Shown here: one piece after another, positions 45,154 through 54,835 of the stretch
How the letters are laid out: each line of letters opens with the position of its first letter
Numbering within the stretch: position 1 is the stretch's first letter
Source of the DNA: Bradyrhizobium sp. CCBAU 53421
GTDB taxonomy: Bacteria; Pseudomonadota; Alphaproteobacteria; Rhizobiales; Xanthobacteraceae
Reading direction: 5' to 3'
NCBI RefSeq assembly: GCF_015291625.1
Contig: NZ_CP030047.1
Coordinates: 4,898,001 to 4,962,000, forward strand
DNA: 64,000 nucleotides
Notes under the pieces: generated by a model
Told to the model about the DNA's origin: nothing
Databases searched by the model: none
The model's input: only the letters and a program-made list of their open reading frames with translations
Translations under genes and position numbers: made by a program

Positions 45154-47264
45154 GTGGAATGTTGAGGACAGCACCGTTACGCGGGTCGCGCTGGCGACGG
45201 ATCAGGCCAATCCTGGCGATCTGTGCCGTCGCGACGCTGGTTGCAGCCGGCGCCTTCGCCGCCTGGGTCGTGTCGCTCGGGCCGCTGCCGCTCGCCGGGG
45301 CGCAGCAGGTCTCGACCACGGTGGTCGACCGCAACGGCAAGCTGTTGCGCGCCTATGCGATGGCGGATGGACGCTGGCGGCTTCCGGTTGACGCCAGGGC
45401 ATCGGTCGATCCCACCTATCTGAAGCTGTTGTTCGCCTATGAGGACAAGCGCTTCTACGAGCATCACGGTATCGATCCGCTGGCGCTGTCGCGCGCGGGC
45501 TTCCAGCTGCTCACAAGCGGCCATATCGTCTCGGGCGGCTCGACGATCACGATGCAGCTGGCGCGGCTGATCGAGCCGCGGCACCAGCGCTCGGTCTACG
45601 CCAAGCTGCGCCAGATGGTGCGCGCGGTCGAATTGGAGCGGCAGCTCTCGAAGGACCAGATCCTCGATCTCTATCTCGCGCTGGCGCCGTTCGGCGGCAA
45701 TCTCGAGGGCGTCCGCGCCGCCTCGATCGCCTATTTCGGCAAGGAGCCGAAGCGGCTCTCGCTCGCCGAGGCTGCACTGCTGGTGGCGTTGCCGCAATCG
45801 CCGGAGCGGCGGCGGCTCGATCGTTATCCGGAAGCCGCCCATGCCGCGCGTGACCGCGTGCTCGACCGCATGGTCGAGGACGGCGTGGTGTCGAAGGACG
45901 ATGCCGCGCAGGCAAGGGCTGCGGCGGTGCCGAAGCTGCGCAAGCAGATCCCGATCCTGGCGCCGCATTCCTCCGATCAGGCGATCGCGACGGTGAAGGA
46001 TACCCCCGTCATCAAGCTGACGCTGGACGCGACGCTGCAACGGAACCTGGAGGCGCTGGCGCGCGATCGCGCCATCGCGCAGGGGCCTGACGTCTCGGTT
46101 GCGATCGTCGTGGTCGACAATGAGACCGGCGACGTGCTCGCGCGCGTTGGCTCCGCGGATTATTTCGACGAGCGGCGGGCCGGGCAGGTCGACATGACCC
46201 GCGCGGTGCGCTCGCCGGGCTCGACCTTGAAGCCATTCATCTATGGCCTCGCCTTCGAGGACGGCTTTGTCCATCCCGACAGTCTGATCGAGGATCGGCC
46301 GATCCGGTTCGGTACCTATGCGCCGGAAAATTTCGACATGACGTTCCAGGGCACGGTGCCGATCCGCAAGGCGCTGCAATTGTCGCTGAACGTGCCGGCG
46401 ATCGCGCTGCTCGACCGGGTCGGCGCCAGCCGGCTGTCGTCGCGGCTGAAGCAGGCCGGCACCAATCTCGTGCTGCCGAAGGACGAGGCACCGGGACTTG
46501 CGATGGGGCTCGGCGGCGTCGGCGTCACGCTGCAGGATCTCGCCCAGCTCTATTCGGGCCTGGCGCGGCTCGGTGCGACCAAGCCGCTGCGTGAGATCAT
46601 GCAGGACAATGACAGCCGCGACACGATGCGGCTGATGGATCAGGCGGCGGCCTGGCAGGTCGGCAATGTCCTGCTCGGCACGCCGCCGCCGGAGAACGGC
46701 GTGCACAACCGGATCGCGTTCAAGACCGGCACCAGCTACGGCTATCGCGATGCCTGGTCGGTCGGCTTCGACGGTCGCATCACCATCGGCGTCTGGGTCG
46801 GCCGTCCGGACGGCGCGCCGGTGCCGGGCCTGGTCGGCCGCACGGCGGCGGCGCCGATCCTGTTCGATGCCTTTGCGCGCACCGGGAAAATCCCGGCGGC
46901 GTTGCCGAAGCCGCCGCGGGGCGTGCTGGTCGCCTCCAATGCGAAACTGCCGCCGCCGCTGCGCCGGTTCCGGCCGCTCGGTGAACTGGTCCGCAGCGGC
47001 AACGACCAGGCGCCACACATCCAGTTTCCGCTGAACGGCTCACGCATCGACGTCGATCAGTCCGAGGGCGGCCGTCTGGCGGCGATGCCGGTCAAGGTCG
47101 CCGGCGGCGTGTTGCCGCTGACGGTACTCGTGAACGGTGTTTCAGCCGGGGACATCGACAGCCGGCGCCAGCGCCTGATCGACCCGCCCGGGCCGGGCTT
47201 CGCGCGGCTCACCGTGATCGACGCCACGGGGGCAGCGGATACCGTTGTGATCCGCGTGCAATGA
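45150..47264 (+). CDS. pbpC: Penicillin-binding protein 1C
   Basis: A bifunctional peptidoglycan synthase. 704 residues: one TM anchor (about residues 20-40), then a GT51 transglycosylase domain (FAYEDKRFYEHHGIDPLALS with the catalytic Glu, SGGSTITMQLARL, GGNLEGVRAASIAYFGK). The transpeptidase domain has the SxxK motif in SPGSTLKPFIYGLAFEDG, the SxN motif in LSLNVPA and the KTG motif in FKTGTSYGYRDAW. A C-terminal PBP1C-type domain (about residues 620-704) follows. It overlaps the alpha-2-macroglobulin stop by ATGA. Confidence 0.95.
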   Translation: MSGMLRTAPLRGSRWRRIRPILAICAVATLVAAGAFAAWVVSLGPLPLAGAQQVSTTVVDRNGKLLRAYAMADGRWRLPVDARASVDPTYLKLLFAYEDKRFYEHHGIDPLALSRAGFQLLTSGHIVSGGSTITMQLARLIEPRHQRSVYAKLRQMVRAVELERQLSKDQILDLYLALAPFGGNLEGVRAASIAYFGKEPKRLSLAEAALLVALPQSPERRRLDRYPEAAHAARDRVLDRMVEDGVVSKDDAAQARAAAVPKLRKQIPILAPHSSDQAIATVKDTPVIKLTLDATLQRNLEALARDRAIAQGPDVSVAIVVVDNETGDVLARVGSADYFDERRAGQVDMTRAVRSPGSTLKPFIYGLAFEDGFVHPDSLIEDRPIRFGTYAPENFDMTFQGTVPIRKALQLSLNVPAIALLDRVGASRLSSRLKQAGTNLVLPKDEAPGLAMGLGGVGVTLQDLAQLYSGLARLGATKPLREIMQDNDSRDTMRLMDQAAAWQVGNVLLGTPPPENGVHNRIAFKTGTSYGYRDAWSVGFDGRITIGVWVGRPDGAPVPGLVGRTAAAPILFDAFARTGKIPAALPKPPRGVLVASNAKLPPPLRRFRPLGELVRSGNDQAPHIQFPLNGSRIDVDQSEGGRLAAMPVKVAGGVLPLTVLVNGVSAGDIDSRRQRLIDPPGPGFARLTVIDATGAADTVVIRVQ

Positions 47265-47427
47265 TCGCGCGGGAAAGCGGAGCGGCAGGGTTGGAAAGCG
47301 GAACAGCACGGTTGTTTGCGCTGCGGTTTCATCGTATGCGAAACCCATGGTGGATGGCCTCCAACCCCGGCGCTTTGGAGCAGGGCAACAGTCTGTAAAA
47401 CCTGCGCATTCGAGCCGCAGGCTGTTC

Positions 47428-49092
47428 ATGGCGTTCGAGTTCGCAACGGCCAGCCAATGGCGTTCGATCCTGTTCCTGACGCTGGCTTGTCTTGTCCTGT
47501 TCCTGCCGGGCTTCTTCACCATCCCGCCGGTTGACCGCGACGAGGTGCGCTTCGCCCAGGCGACCAAGCAGATGGTCGAGAGCGGCGATTTCGTCGACAT
47601 CCGCTTCCAGGACGACGTCCGCTACAAGAAACCGGTCGGCATCTACTGGATGCAGGCGGCGGCGCTGAAGACGATCTCCGCGCTCGGGGTGCCGCGCGCC
47701 CAGGTCCGCATCTGGGTCTACCGCCTGCCGTCCCTGATCGGCGCCATCGGCGCCGTTTTGCTGACCTATTGGACGGCGCTTGCCTTCGTGACGCGACAGG
47801 GGGCGGCGCTGGCCGCCTTGATGATGGCAAGCTGCGTGCTGCTTGGGGTCGAGGCACGGCTCGCCAAGACCGACGCCATGCTGCTGCTGACGGTCACCGC
47901 GGCGATGGGCGCGATGGCGCGCGTGTACCTGTCCTGGCAGCGCGGCGAGGATCCGGCGCATCCATCATGGGCCCCGCCTGCGATCTTCTGGACGGCGCTG
48001 GCGGTCGGCATCCTGCTCAAGGGTCCGCTGATCCTGATGTTCGTCGGCCTTGCCATGGCCGGGCTTGCGATACTCGATCGATCGGCGGCCTGGTTCTGGC
48101 GCATGCGCCCGGTCTGGGGCCTGATGTGGACCCTGGTGCTGGTGCTACCGTGGTTCGTGCTGATCTTCCTGCGCGCCGGCGAAACCTTCTTTGCCGACTC
48201 GGTCGGCGGCGACATGCTGAGCAAGCTTGGTGCGCAGGAATCCCACGGCGCGCCGCCCGGAATCTATCTGCTGCTGTTCTGGGTCACGTTCTGGCCTAGT
48301 GCACCGCTCGCAGGCCTGGCGGCACCGGCGGTCTGGCGCGCGCGACGCGAGCCCGGCGCCCAGTTCCTGCTGGCCTGGCTGATCCCGTCCTGGATCGTGT
48401 TTGAGGCGGTGCTGACCAAGCTGCCGCACTACGTGCTGCCGCTCTATCCGGCGATCGCGATCCTGACCGTCGGCGCGCTGGAGCGGCGCGTGCTGTCGCG
48501 CTCCCCCTGGCTGCTGCGCGGCGCCGCGTGGTGGTTCGCGATCCCCGCGTTCGGTGCGGTGCTGGTGATCGTCGGCGCCATCAAGGCGATCCATCAGCCG
48601 GTGTTTCCGGCCTGGCCGCTGTTCGCCGGCGCAATGATATTCGGCCTGATCGCGTGGTGGATGTTCGAGGACAGCCGTGCCGAGCGCTCGCTGCTCAATG
48701 CGGTGATCGCCGCGGCGCTGATGGCGGGCGCGACCTATGGCGTGGTGCTGCCGCGGCTCACCACCGTGTTTCCGAGCCAGGAGGTCGCGCGCGCGCTGCG
48801 CAACGTGACCTGTGTCGGCCCGAAAGCGGCGGCCGCCGGCTTCCACGAGCCGAGCCTGGTATTCATGACCGATACGTCGACGCTGCTCACCGACGGATCG
48901 GGTGCCGCGGATTTCCTCGGGCAGGGCTCCTGCCGTTTCGCACTGGTCGAGCAGCGCTCGGAGCGCGCCTTCGTGCAGCGCGCCGAGGCGATTGGCCTGC
49001 GCTACAACGCGCCGGTGCGCGTCGAGGGCTACAACATCTCGCAGGGCAAGGCGGTCTCGATCGCGATCTTCCGTTCCGAGGGGACGGAGTGA
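47428..49092 (+). CDS. GT39/ArnT-like membrane glycosyltransferase
   Basis: About 554 residues with some 11-12 TM helices. PPVDRDEVRFAQATKQMVES carries the Asp-Glu motif of GT39/GT83 enzymes, which move a sugar from a polyprenyl-phosphate donor on the periplasmic face. FLRAGETFFADSVGGDMLSK is the periplasmic loop. The ATG at 47428 is chosen because the longer start at 47347 adds residues unlike the family. The sequence is followed directly by PAP2, GT2 and LpxB-N-like genes. It probably decorates lipid A or another envelope glycan. Confidence 0.88.
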   Translation: MAFEFATASQWRSILFLTLACLVLFLPGFFTIPPVDRDEVRFAQATKQMVESGDFVDIRFQDDVRYKKPVGIYWMQAAALKTISALGVPRAQVRIWVYRLPSLIGAIGAVLLTYWTALAFVTRQGAALAALMMASCVLLGVEARLAKTDAMLLLTVTAAMGAMARVYLSWQRGEDPAHPSWAPPAIFWTALAVGILLKGPLILMFVGLAMAGLAILDRSAAWFWRMRPVWGLMWTLVLVLPWFVLIFLRAGETFFADSVGGDMLSKLGAQESHGAPPGIYLLLFWVTFWPSAPLAGLAAPAVWRARREPGAQFLLAWLIPSWIVFEAVLTKLPHYVLPLYPAIAILTVGALERRVLSRSPWLLRGAAWWFAIPAFGAVLVIVGAIKAIHQPVFPAWPLFAGAMIFGLIAWWMFEDSRAERSLLNAVIAAALMAGATYGVVLPRLTTVFPSQEVARALRNVTCVGPKAAAAGFHEPSLVFMTDTSTLLTDGSGAADFLGQGSCRFALVEQRSERAFVQRAEAIGLRYNAPVRVEGYNISQGKAVSIAIFRSEGTE

Positions 49093-49093
49093 C

Positions 49094-49939
49094 ATGCCGG
49101 CGCCGCCTGTCCCCGCGGAATCCGCCAACTATTTCGGACGATTGCTGACGCTGGTCTGGCTGTCGTTTGCCCAGCTCGCGCGGTCGCCGTCGCATTCGCG
49201 CCGGGCCGAGGCGGCGCGCCGCTCCGCGCGCCACGTACTCCTGCTCGTCGTCGTCGTTGGCGCCGTGATCATCACGCTGATGTATGCGGTCGATGTCGCC
49301 GAGATCAGCCTGATGCCGCCACGCGGCACGCCTGGTCTCTGGTGGGTGAAGATCCTCACCGATTTCGGCAAGGACGAGTATGTGCTGTGCGCGCTTGGCC
49401 TGCTGCTGATTGCGGTCGCGTTGGCGGCACCTGCGCTGCGCAGCGTGCCGCGCGCGACCTTGCTCGGCTTTGGGACGAGGCTGCAGTACCTGTTCCTGTC
49501 GGTCGCGCTGTCGGTGGCGGTGGGCGAACTGATCAAGTGGATCGTCGGCCGCGGGCGGCCGTTCGTCGGCGGCAAGGCCAATGCGTTCAACTTCCAGCAC
49601 TTCGCCGGCACCGAGGCCTATTCGAGCTTTCCGTCGGGACATTCGATCACCGCGTTTGCATTGGCTTTCGCCGTAGCGGCGGTGTGGCCACGCGCACGGG
49701 GCGCGATGCTGGTCTATGCGCTGATCATCGTCGCGACGCGGCTTGTGCTGCTCGCCCATCATCCGAGCGACGTGGTGGCCGGCGCGCTGGTCGGCGTGAT
49801 CGGCGCAATGGCCGTGCGCTACTGGTTCGCCGCCCGCCGCCTTGGTTTCGCCATTGATCGCGACGGCACGGTCGTGGCCCTTCCCGGCCCCTCGGAAGGA
49901 CGTCTCAAAAGGGTTGCGGGGAGCGCTTTCGCCCCATAA
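49094..49939 (+). CDS. PAP2-family membrane phosphatase
   Basis: 281 residues and about six TM helices. The three PAP2/LpxE-type phosphatase motifs are present: KWIVGRGRPF (KxxxxxxRP), SSFPSGHS (PSGH with the catalytic His), and RLVLLAHHPSDVVAG (SRxxxxxHxxxD-like). It starts one base after the GT39 stop. Candidate substrates are a lipid A phosphate or an undecaprenyl pyrophosphate. The context favours envelope lipid dephosphorylation. Confidence 0.9.
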   Translation: MPAPPVPAESANYFGRLLTLVWLSFAQLARSPSHSRRAEAARRSARHVLLLVVVVGAVIITLMYAVDVAEISLMPPRGTPGLWWVKILTDFGKDEYVLCALGLLLIAVALAAPALRSVPRATLLGFGTRLQYLFLSVALSVAVGELIKWIVGRGRPFVGGKANAFNFQHFAGTEAYSSFPSGHSITAFALAFAVAAVWPRARGAMLVYALIIVATRLVLLAHHPSDVVAGALVGVIGAMAVRYWFAARRLGFAIDRDGTVVALPGPSEGRLKRVAGSAFAP

Positions 49940-50008
49940 AAGCGGTCGCCCGGCGGCCGGATCGGGCGGGTTCCAGCCGCGAACCCCACATCAACCACGA
50001 GTGCCGAA

Positions 50009-50788
50009 TTGCCTGTTTCCGACCAGACGCCGGTCGCCGTTTCCATCGTCGTGCCCGTGCGCAACGAGGCGGATAATATCGCGCCGCTGATCGCCGAGAT
50101 CGCGGCCGCGCTCGACGGACGCTGGGCCTACGAGATCGTCTACGTCAATGACGGCTCGACGGACTCAACCGGCGAACGGCTGAGCGCGATCATGGCGCAT
50201 CGGCCCAACCTCCGGCAGCTCCGCCACGCGGTCTCGTCGGGCCAGTCGGCCGCCGTGCGCAGCGGCGTGCGCGCCGCACGCGGGGCGATCGTGGCGACGC
50301 TCGACGGTGACGGCCAGAACAATCCGGCGTTCCTGCCAAACCTGATCGCGGCGATCGAGAGCGGCAACGGCCGGGTCGGCCTCGCTGCCGGCCAGCGCGT
50401 CGGACGCAAGGACACCGGCTTCAAGAAGCTGCAATCGCGAATCGCCAACGCCGTGCGCGGCATCATCCTGCGCGACGGCACCCGCGACACCGGCTGCGGC
50501 CTGAAGGCGTTTCCGCGCGAGGTGTTTCTGGCGATGCCCTATTTCGACGGGCTGCATCGTTTTCTTCCGGCGCTGGTCCGCCGCGAGGGGCTGGCGATCG
50601 CCTATGTCGATGTCGTGGACCGCCCGCGCCATTCCGGCGCGTCGAACTATGGATTCTTCGACCGGCTCTGGATCGGGATCATGGATCTCGCGGGCGTGTG
50701 GTGGCTGATCCGCCGCAAGAAGCCGACGCCGGTGGTCACTGAAGTGGCCGATGTCGCCGAAGTGCCAAATGTCACCGAGGTGAAGTGA
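50009..50788 (+). CDS. GT2 glycosyltransferase, polyprenyl-phosphate sugar synthase type
   Basis: 259 residues of a DPM1/ArnC-type GT-A domain: VSIVVPVRNEADNI, VYVNDGSTDST, and the DXD-like LDGDGQNNPAFL; RDTGCGLKAFPREV is the acceptor-loop signature. The C-terminus has no TM pair, so it resembles soluble dolichol-phosphate-mannose synthases. The best start is a TTG at 50009. It ends with TGATG, overlapping the next gene. It would load a sugar on a polyprenyl phosphate for the GT39 enzyme upstream. Confidence 0.87.
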   Translation: MPVSDQTPVAVSIVVPVRNEADNIAPLIAEIAAALDGRWAYEIVYVNDGSTDSTGERLSAIMAHRPNLRQLRHAVSSGQSAAVRSGVRAARGAIVATLDGDGQNNPAFLPNLIAAIESGNGRVGLAAGQRVGRKDTGFKKLQSRIANAVRGIILRDGTRDTGCGLKAFPREVFLAMPYFDGLHRFLPALVRREGLAIAYVDVVDRPRHSGASNYGFFDRLWIGIMDLAGVWWLIRRKKPTPVVTEVADVAEVPNVTEVK

Positions 50789-51126
50789 TGTTGATTCAAT
50801 ACGGCCAGGCGCTGAGCGCCTATCTCTACGACGTGTTCATCGCCAAATTCGACTTCTGGCTGGCGTTCGGCCTGATCGCGCAATTGTTCTTCACCGCGCG
50901 CTTCCTGGTGCAGTGGATTTCCAGCGAACGCGCCGGGCAGAGCGTGGTGCCAATGGCGTTCTGGTTCTTCTCGATGGGCGGCGGCCTGATGACGCTGGTC
51001 TACGGTCTCGCCAAGCGCGAGCCCGTCATCATCATCGGGCAGGGCCTCGCGACGCTGATCTACATCCGCAACATCATGCTGATCGTGAAGAATCGCGGCA
51101 GGGCGTCGAAGACGCTCGAGAACTGA
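50788..51126 (+). CDS. LpxB-N-domain small membrane protein
   Basis: 112 residues and four TM helices: FWLAFGLIAQLFFTARFLVQ and WISSERAGQSVVPMAFWFFS are the recognisable lipid-A-disaccharide synthase N-terminal domain, which here stands alone. It ends with YIRNIMLIVKN. Such mini-proteins lie next to polyprenyl-phosphate sugar synthases and may flip or present the lipid-linked sugar, comparable in role to ArnE/F. Overlapping start and stop (TGATG) couples it to the GT2 gene. Confidence 0.85.
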   Translation: MLIQYGQALSAYLYDVFIAKFDFWLAFGLIAQLFFTARFLVQWISSERAGQSVVPMAFWFFSMGGGLMTLVYGLAKREPVIIIGQGLATLIYIRNIMLIVKNRGRASKTLEN

Positions 51127-51327
51127 TCCGCGTCATCGTTAGTGCGACGAGCGGTATGCTGGGCTTCCCCGGCAGTCTCGACTGATTCCAGCATCAGGTC
51201 CGCTCGGCATCAATTGTGACCGAAGCTGAACGACGGTCAAACAATCGCCCCAAGGCGCATGGCATCTACGCTTCGTCGTGGGCGTGGCCGAATCCCGAGA
51301 TCATGCGCCATGGGATGAGGGACGTTG

Positions 51328-53133
51328 ATGACCGGCCGTGGCGAACCGACCAGAGCGGGTGGTCATCCATCGAGCGTCCACGATGTCCCGCTGCTTGACG
51401 CGCCGCCGCTGGCCGGCGAGCGCGGCCCGCCGGACCGGCGCGCTGTCAGTATCCGCTGGATGGCGGGGACGGTTCTGATCGGGGCTGCGGCCGTCGCGCT
51501 GCTGGGTGGCGCGCTTCGCGGCACATTTGGCTATCGCACGCGATTCGCGGCATCGCCGGTCGTTTCACTTCCGCCCGCCACGGGGCAGGTGGTCGACGAG
51601 GCGCGGCGCGGCGATCGTCTCGATCGGAGGCAAGGCACCCAAGGCAGTCCCGCGGCGCTCAAGATCGAGCAGCTCAGCGATGCGGGCTCGGTCCGCCGGT
51701 TTACCCGCGTCTCGGCGCGGCTCGCGGAGATCGATCCCGAACCACAGCAGGACCATCGTCGCGAAGCACCGGCAGACGGCAAGGACGAGCAGCGCGCGAA
51801 TTCGCAACTGCTGCCGGAGCTGCCAGCGATCATACGGGCAGGTCCATCGCGGCGCGGGCTGCCGGTCGGCACCAGCGCCTATGCTGCCAGTGAAGATGCG
51901 CCGCAGCCGCCTGCGCCAATCGGCGAGGCTGTCAACGTCACCAACCTTCCGAAGTCGCCTTCCTCATCCGGTCACCATCGACATGTGATCATCGCGCGGG
52001 CCGGTGACACGCTATCCGCCATTCTGCGGGCGTTGGCCGCGGCTGCGGAGGACGCTCCGGCGATCCTTGCCGCTTTCCCGTCGCCTGGCGGTCACGAGAT
52101 GCTGGCTGGTGGCGAGAAGATCACGATCATCGAACAGGACGGAGACACCGGTTCGCTCCGCGGCCATGTCGCGAAAGTGTCGATCGAGCGGCCGGGCTCC
52201 AGAGTGTCCGCGGTCGGTCGCACCGATAGCGGACGGTATCAGGCGATCGTGCCGGAACAGCCAGATGTCGCGGCGTCGAACGGCAAATTGTTGCGCCAGT
52301 CGATCGATACCCACGCCGTCCCCGGCGAGACGCTGCGTGACGGCCTTGGCGCGCTTGCACGCTCCAATCACGTCGACGAGGGGATCGTTGCCGAGTTGAT
52401 GCGGCTTTGCGGCCGCGATTTCGACCTCGACGAGCCGCTCGGCGACGCCGACGTCGCCAACATCATCTATGCTCCCAACGACATCGGCCAGCCGGAGCTG
52501 GTCTTCATCGATCTGGCGGCCGGCGGGCAGGCACGCCGCTACTATCGCTTCACGGCGCCGGACGACGGCAGCTCCGATTTCTACGATGAGGATGGTCAGT
52601 CCATCACCAAATTCCTGCTGCGCAAGCCGGTGGTCAGCGGGCGCCTCGGCGACGGCTTTGGCTGGCGCATCCATCCGATCCTCGGCGACCGCCGCTTCCA
52701 TGAGGGCGTCGATTTTGCGGCACCCTATGGCTCGCCGATCGCGGCCGCGGGCGCCGGCGTCGTCGAGACCGAAGGGTATGAGCGCGGCTACGGGAAATAT
52801 ATCCGCGTGTTGCACGATCGCGGCTACGAGACCACCTATGCCCACATCGCGAGCGTCCCACCGGGGCTCAAGATCGGAGACCGGGTTCGTCAGGGCGAGA
52901 CGATTGCCTATGTCGGATCGACCGGGCTCTCGACCGGACCGCATCTCTATTATGAGGTGCGGATCAACGGCCGCAACGTCGATCCGCTGCGGATGAAATT
53001 GTCAGGCGGCCGGCTGCTGCAAGGCGATCTCCTTGCAGCGTTCGATCGCCAGCGCGACAGCATCGACCAGCTCGCGGCTGCCTCGGCGCCTCCACGGCGA
53101 AACGTCGGCACCGAACATCGGCCGCCGACGTAG
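51328..53133 (+). CDS. M23 family metallopeptidase, membrane-anchored
   Basis: 601 residues. A cytoplasmic tail, then one TM segment (MAGTVLIGAAAVALLGGALR, about residues 45-65), a long Pro/Ser-rich linker, a LysM-like region (VIIARAGDTLSAILRAL), a second OpgK/LysM-like region, and a C-terminal LytM domain with RFHEGVDFAAPYG (HxxxD), TTYAHIASVPPG and TGPHLYYEVRINGRNVDP. All zinc ligands are present, so it should cut peptidoglycan cross-bridges. The ATG at 51328 follows GAGGGA. It is monocistronic and converges with the Na/Pi transporter gene. Confidence 0.92.
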   Translation: MTGRGEPTRAGGHPSSVHDVPLLDAPPLAGERGPPDRRAVSIRWMAGTVLIGAAAVALLGGALRGTFGYRTRFAASPVVSLPPATGQVVDEARRGDRLDRRQGTQGSPAALKIEQLSDAGSVRRFTRVSARLAEIDPEPQQDHRREAPADGKDEQRANSQLLPELPAIIRAGPSRRGLPVGTSAYAASEDAPQPPAPIGEAVNVTNLPKSPSSSGHHRHVIIARAGDTLSAILRALAAAAEDAPAILAAFPSPGGHEMLAGGEKITIIEQDGDTGSLRGHVAKVSIERPGSRVSAVGRTDSGRYQAIVPEQPDVAASNGKLLRQSIDTHAVPGETLRDGLGALARSNHVDEGIVAELMRLCGRDFDLDEPLGDADVANIIYAPNDIGQPELVFIDLAAGGQARRYYRFTAPDDGSSDFYDEDGQSITKFLLRKPVVSGRLGDGFGWRIHPILGDRRFHEGVDFAAPYGSPIAAAGAGVVETEGYERGYGKYIRVLHDRGYETTYAHIASVPPGLKIGDRVRQGETIAYVGSTGLSTGPHLYYEVRINGRNVDPLRMKLSGGRLLQGDLLAAFDRQRDSIDQLAAASAPPRRNVGTEHRPPT

Positions 53134-53152
53134 CCTGGAAGGGCACCTTTGA

Positions 53153-54835
53153 TCAAGGCCGCCCGTGCGCCGGAAGTTCGGCCGTATCAACTGCATTCTC
53201 GCGATCGGCGGCGGTCTCGCCTGTGGCATCGAGCACGGGATAGGCGACCGAGCAGATGTGCGAATGGATGCGGCGAAGGTCGCGCAGCACGTCGAGATGC
53301 AGCGAGGTGGTCTCGATGGTCTCGGGCCGGCCTTCGCGCAGGCGCACGAGATGCCGCTCGACGGCGGCAAGCTCGGCTGCGCGCAGCGCGGCCTTCTCGG
53401 TGAGCAGCTTGCGCGCCTCATTGGCGTCGCCCGACATGAACACGCCGAACGCGATCCGCAGCGAGTCGATGGTGCGCTTGTGGAACGCCGACAATTCCTC
53501 GGCGCCTTCGGCCGAGAATTGCAGGCGATGCTTGATCTTCTTGGTCGCGAGCTCGCTCAGATTCTTGTCGACGATGTCGCCGATATGCTCGAGATTGATC
53601 GCGAATGCGACGATCTCCATGGCGCGCTGACCCTCGCGCTCGTCGAGGCTGCCGCGGGTGAGCTTCGTGACGTAAAGCTTGATCGCCTCGTTCAGCCGGT
53701 CGACGGTGTTGTCCATCTTCGACACCTGGTCGACCAGCGCGCGATCGTTGGTCATCATCGCCGCCATCACCTTGCGCAGCATCGCCTCGGTGTGGTCGCC
53801 CATATGCAGCACTTCGCGGGCGGCATCGGCCAGCGCGAGCGACGGCGTCTCCAGCGCGCTCTCGTCGAGATAGCGCGGCCGTGACGGATCGGTCTCCTGC
53901 GCCCGCTTGGGCAACAGCCGCTCGAGCAGGCGCGCCATGTGGTCGAGCACGCCGATGAACAGCAGCGCCGTCGCGACGTTGAAGGCGATGTGGAACAGGG
54001 CGGTCGCCTTGGCGAGATCGGGCTGCCAGGCAAAAATATGCTCGGTGATCGGGCGCAGGAACGGCAGCACCAGCAGGATGCCGACGACCCTGTTGACGAG
54101 GTTGCCGACCGGCAGCCGGTAGCTCGCCGGATTGTCGCGCCGCGCGCCTTCCAGCAATGGATTGATGGCGCTGCCGAGATTGGCGCCGAGCACGAGCGCG
54201 AACGCGGCATAGGGCGAGATGAACTGCGAATAGGCCAGCGACATCACCAGCAGCACGCTGGCGACGCTGGAATGGACCAGCCAGGTCACGACGGCGCCGA
54301 TCAGGATGCAGAGCACGGGATCGCCGGTGATCGCGTTCAGGAACACGCGCACGCCCGGGGCATTCTCGGCCGGCGCCATCGTGTCGAGCAGGATATGCAG
54401 CGCGAGCAGCATCAGGCCGAGGCCGATCGAGACGCGGCCGAGATCCTTGATCCGTGAGCGCGGCCCGCTGCGGAATGCGACGAGGCCGGTGATGAACAGC
54501 ACCGGCGCCACGGCTGCGACGTTGAACGACAGCACCTGCACGATCAGCGTGGTGCCGATATTGGCGCCGAGCATGATCGCAAGCGCCGGCACCAGGCTGA
54601 CGATCTCCTCGGCGGCGAAGGAACTGGTGATCAGGGCGGTCGCGGTCGAGCTCTGGAGCAGGGCGGTCAGGCCGAGGCCGGCGCCAAGGGCGGTGAAGCG
54701 GTTGTTCAGCGCCCTCGCCAGCAACAGCCGCAAATCGGGTCCGAAGGCCCGCAGAATTCCGCTGTGGACCATGTGCAGGCCCCACAGCAGGAGCGCGACG
54801 CCCCCCATCAGATCAAGCAGAACAAGACTTCCCAT
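53153..54835 (-). CDS. Na/Pi cotransporter family protein with PhoU-like domain
   Basis: 560 residues. The two repeats of the NptA fold carry QSS-type motifs (LTALLQSSTATALITSS and VTWLVHSSVASVLLVMS). About nine TM helices are followed by a PhoU-like helical domain from residue 350 (MDNTVDRLNEAIKLYVTKLT, INLEHIGDIVDKNLSELATK). It is likely a sodium-coupled phosphate transporter, or a homologue of YjbB that exports phosphate. AGGA precedes the ATG at 54835. The gene is alone on its strand. Confidence 0.92.
   Translation of the reverse strand: MGSLVLLDLMGGVALLLWGLHMVHSGILRAFGPDLRLLLARALNNRFTALGAGLGLTALLQSSTATALITSSFAAEEIVSLVPALAIMLGANIGTTLIVQVLSFNVAAVAPVLFITGLVAFRSGPRSRIKDLGRVSIGLGLMLLALHILLDTMAPAENAPGVRVFLNAITGDPVLCILIGAVVTWLVHSSVASVLLVMSLAYSQFISPYAAFALVLGANLGSAINPLLEGARRDNPASYRLPVGNLVNRVVGILLVLPFLRPITEHIFAWQPDLAKATALFHIAFNVATALLFIGVLDHMARLLERLLPKRAQETDPSRPRYLDESALETPSLALADAAREVLHMGDHTEAMLRKVMAAMMTNDRALVDQVSKMDNTVDRLNEAIKLYVTKLTRGSLDEREGQRAMEIVAFAINLEHIGDIVDKNLSELATKKIKHRLQFSAEGAEELSAFHKRTIDSLRIAFGVFMSGDANEARKLLTEKAALRAAELAAVERHLVRLREGRPETIETTSLHLDVLRDLRRIHSHICSVAYPVLDATGETAADRENAVDTAELPAHGRP

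Noticed and set aside
51216..51398. 60-codon open frame before the M23 peptidase gene
   Set aside because: Overlaps the peptidase start in another frame, and has a GTG start without a ribosome site.
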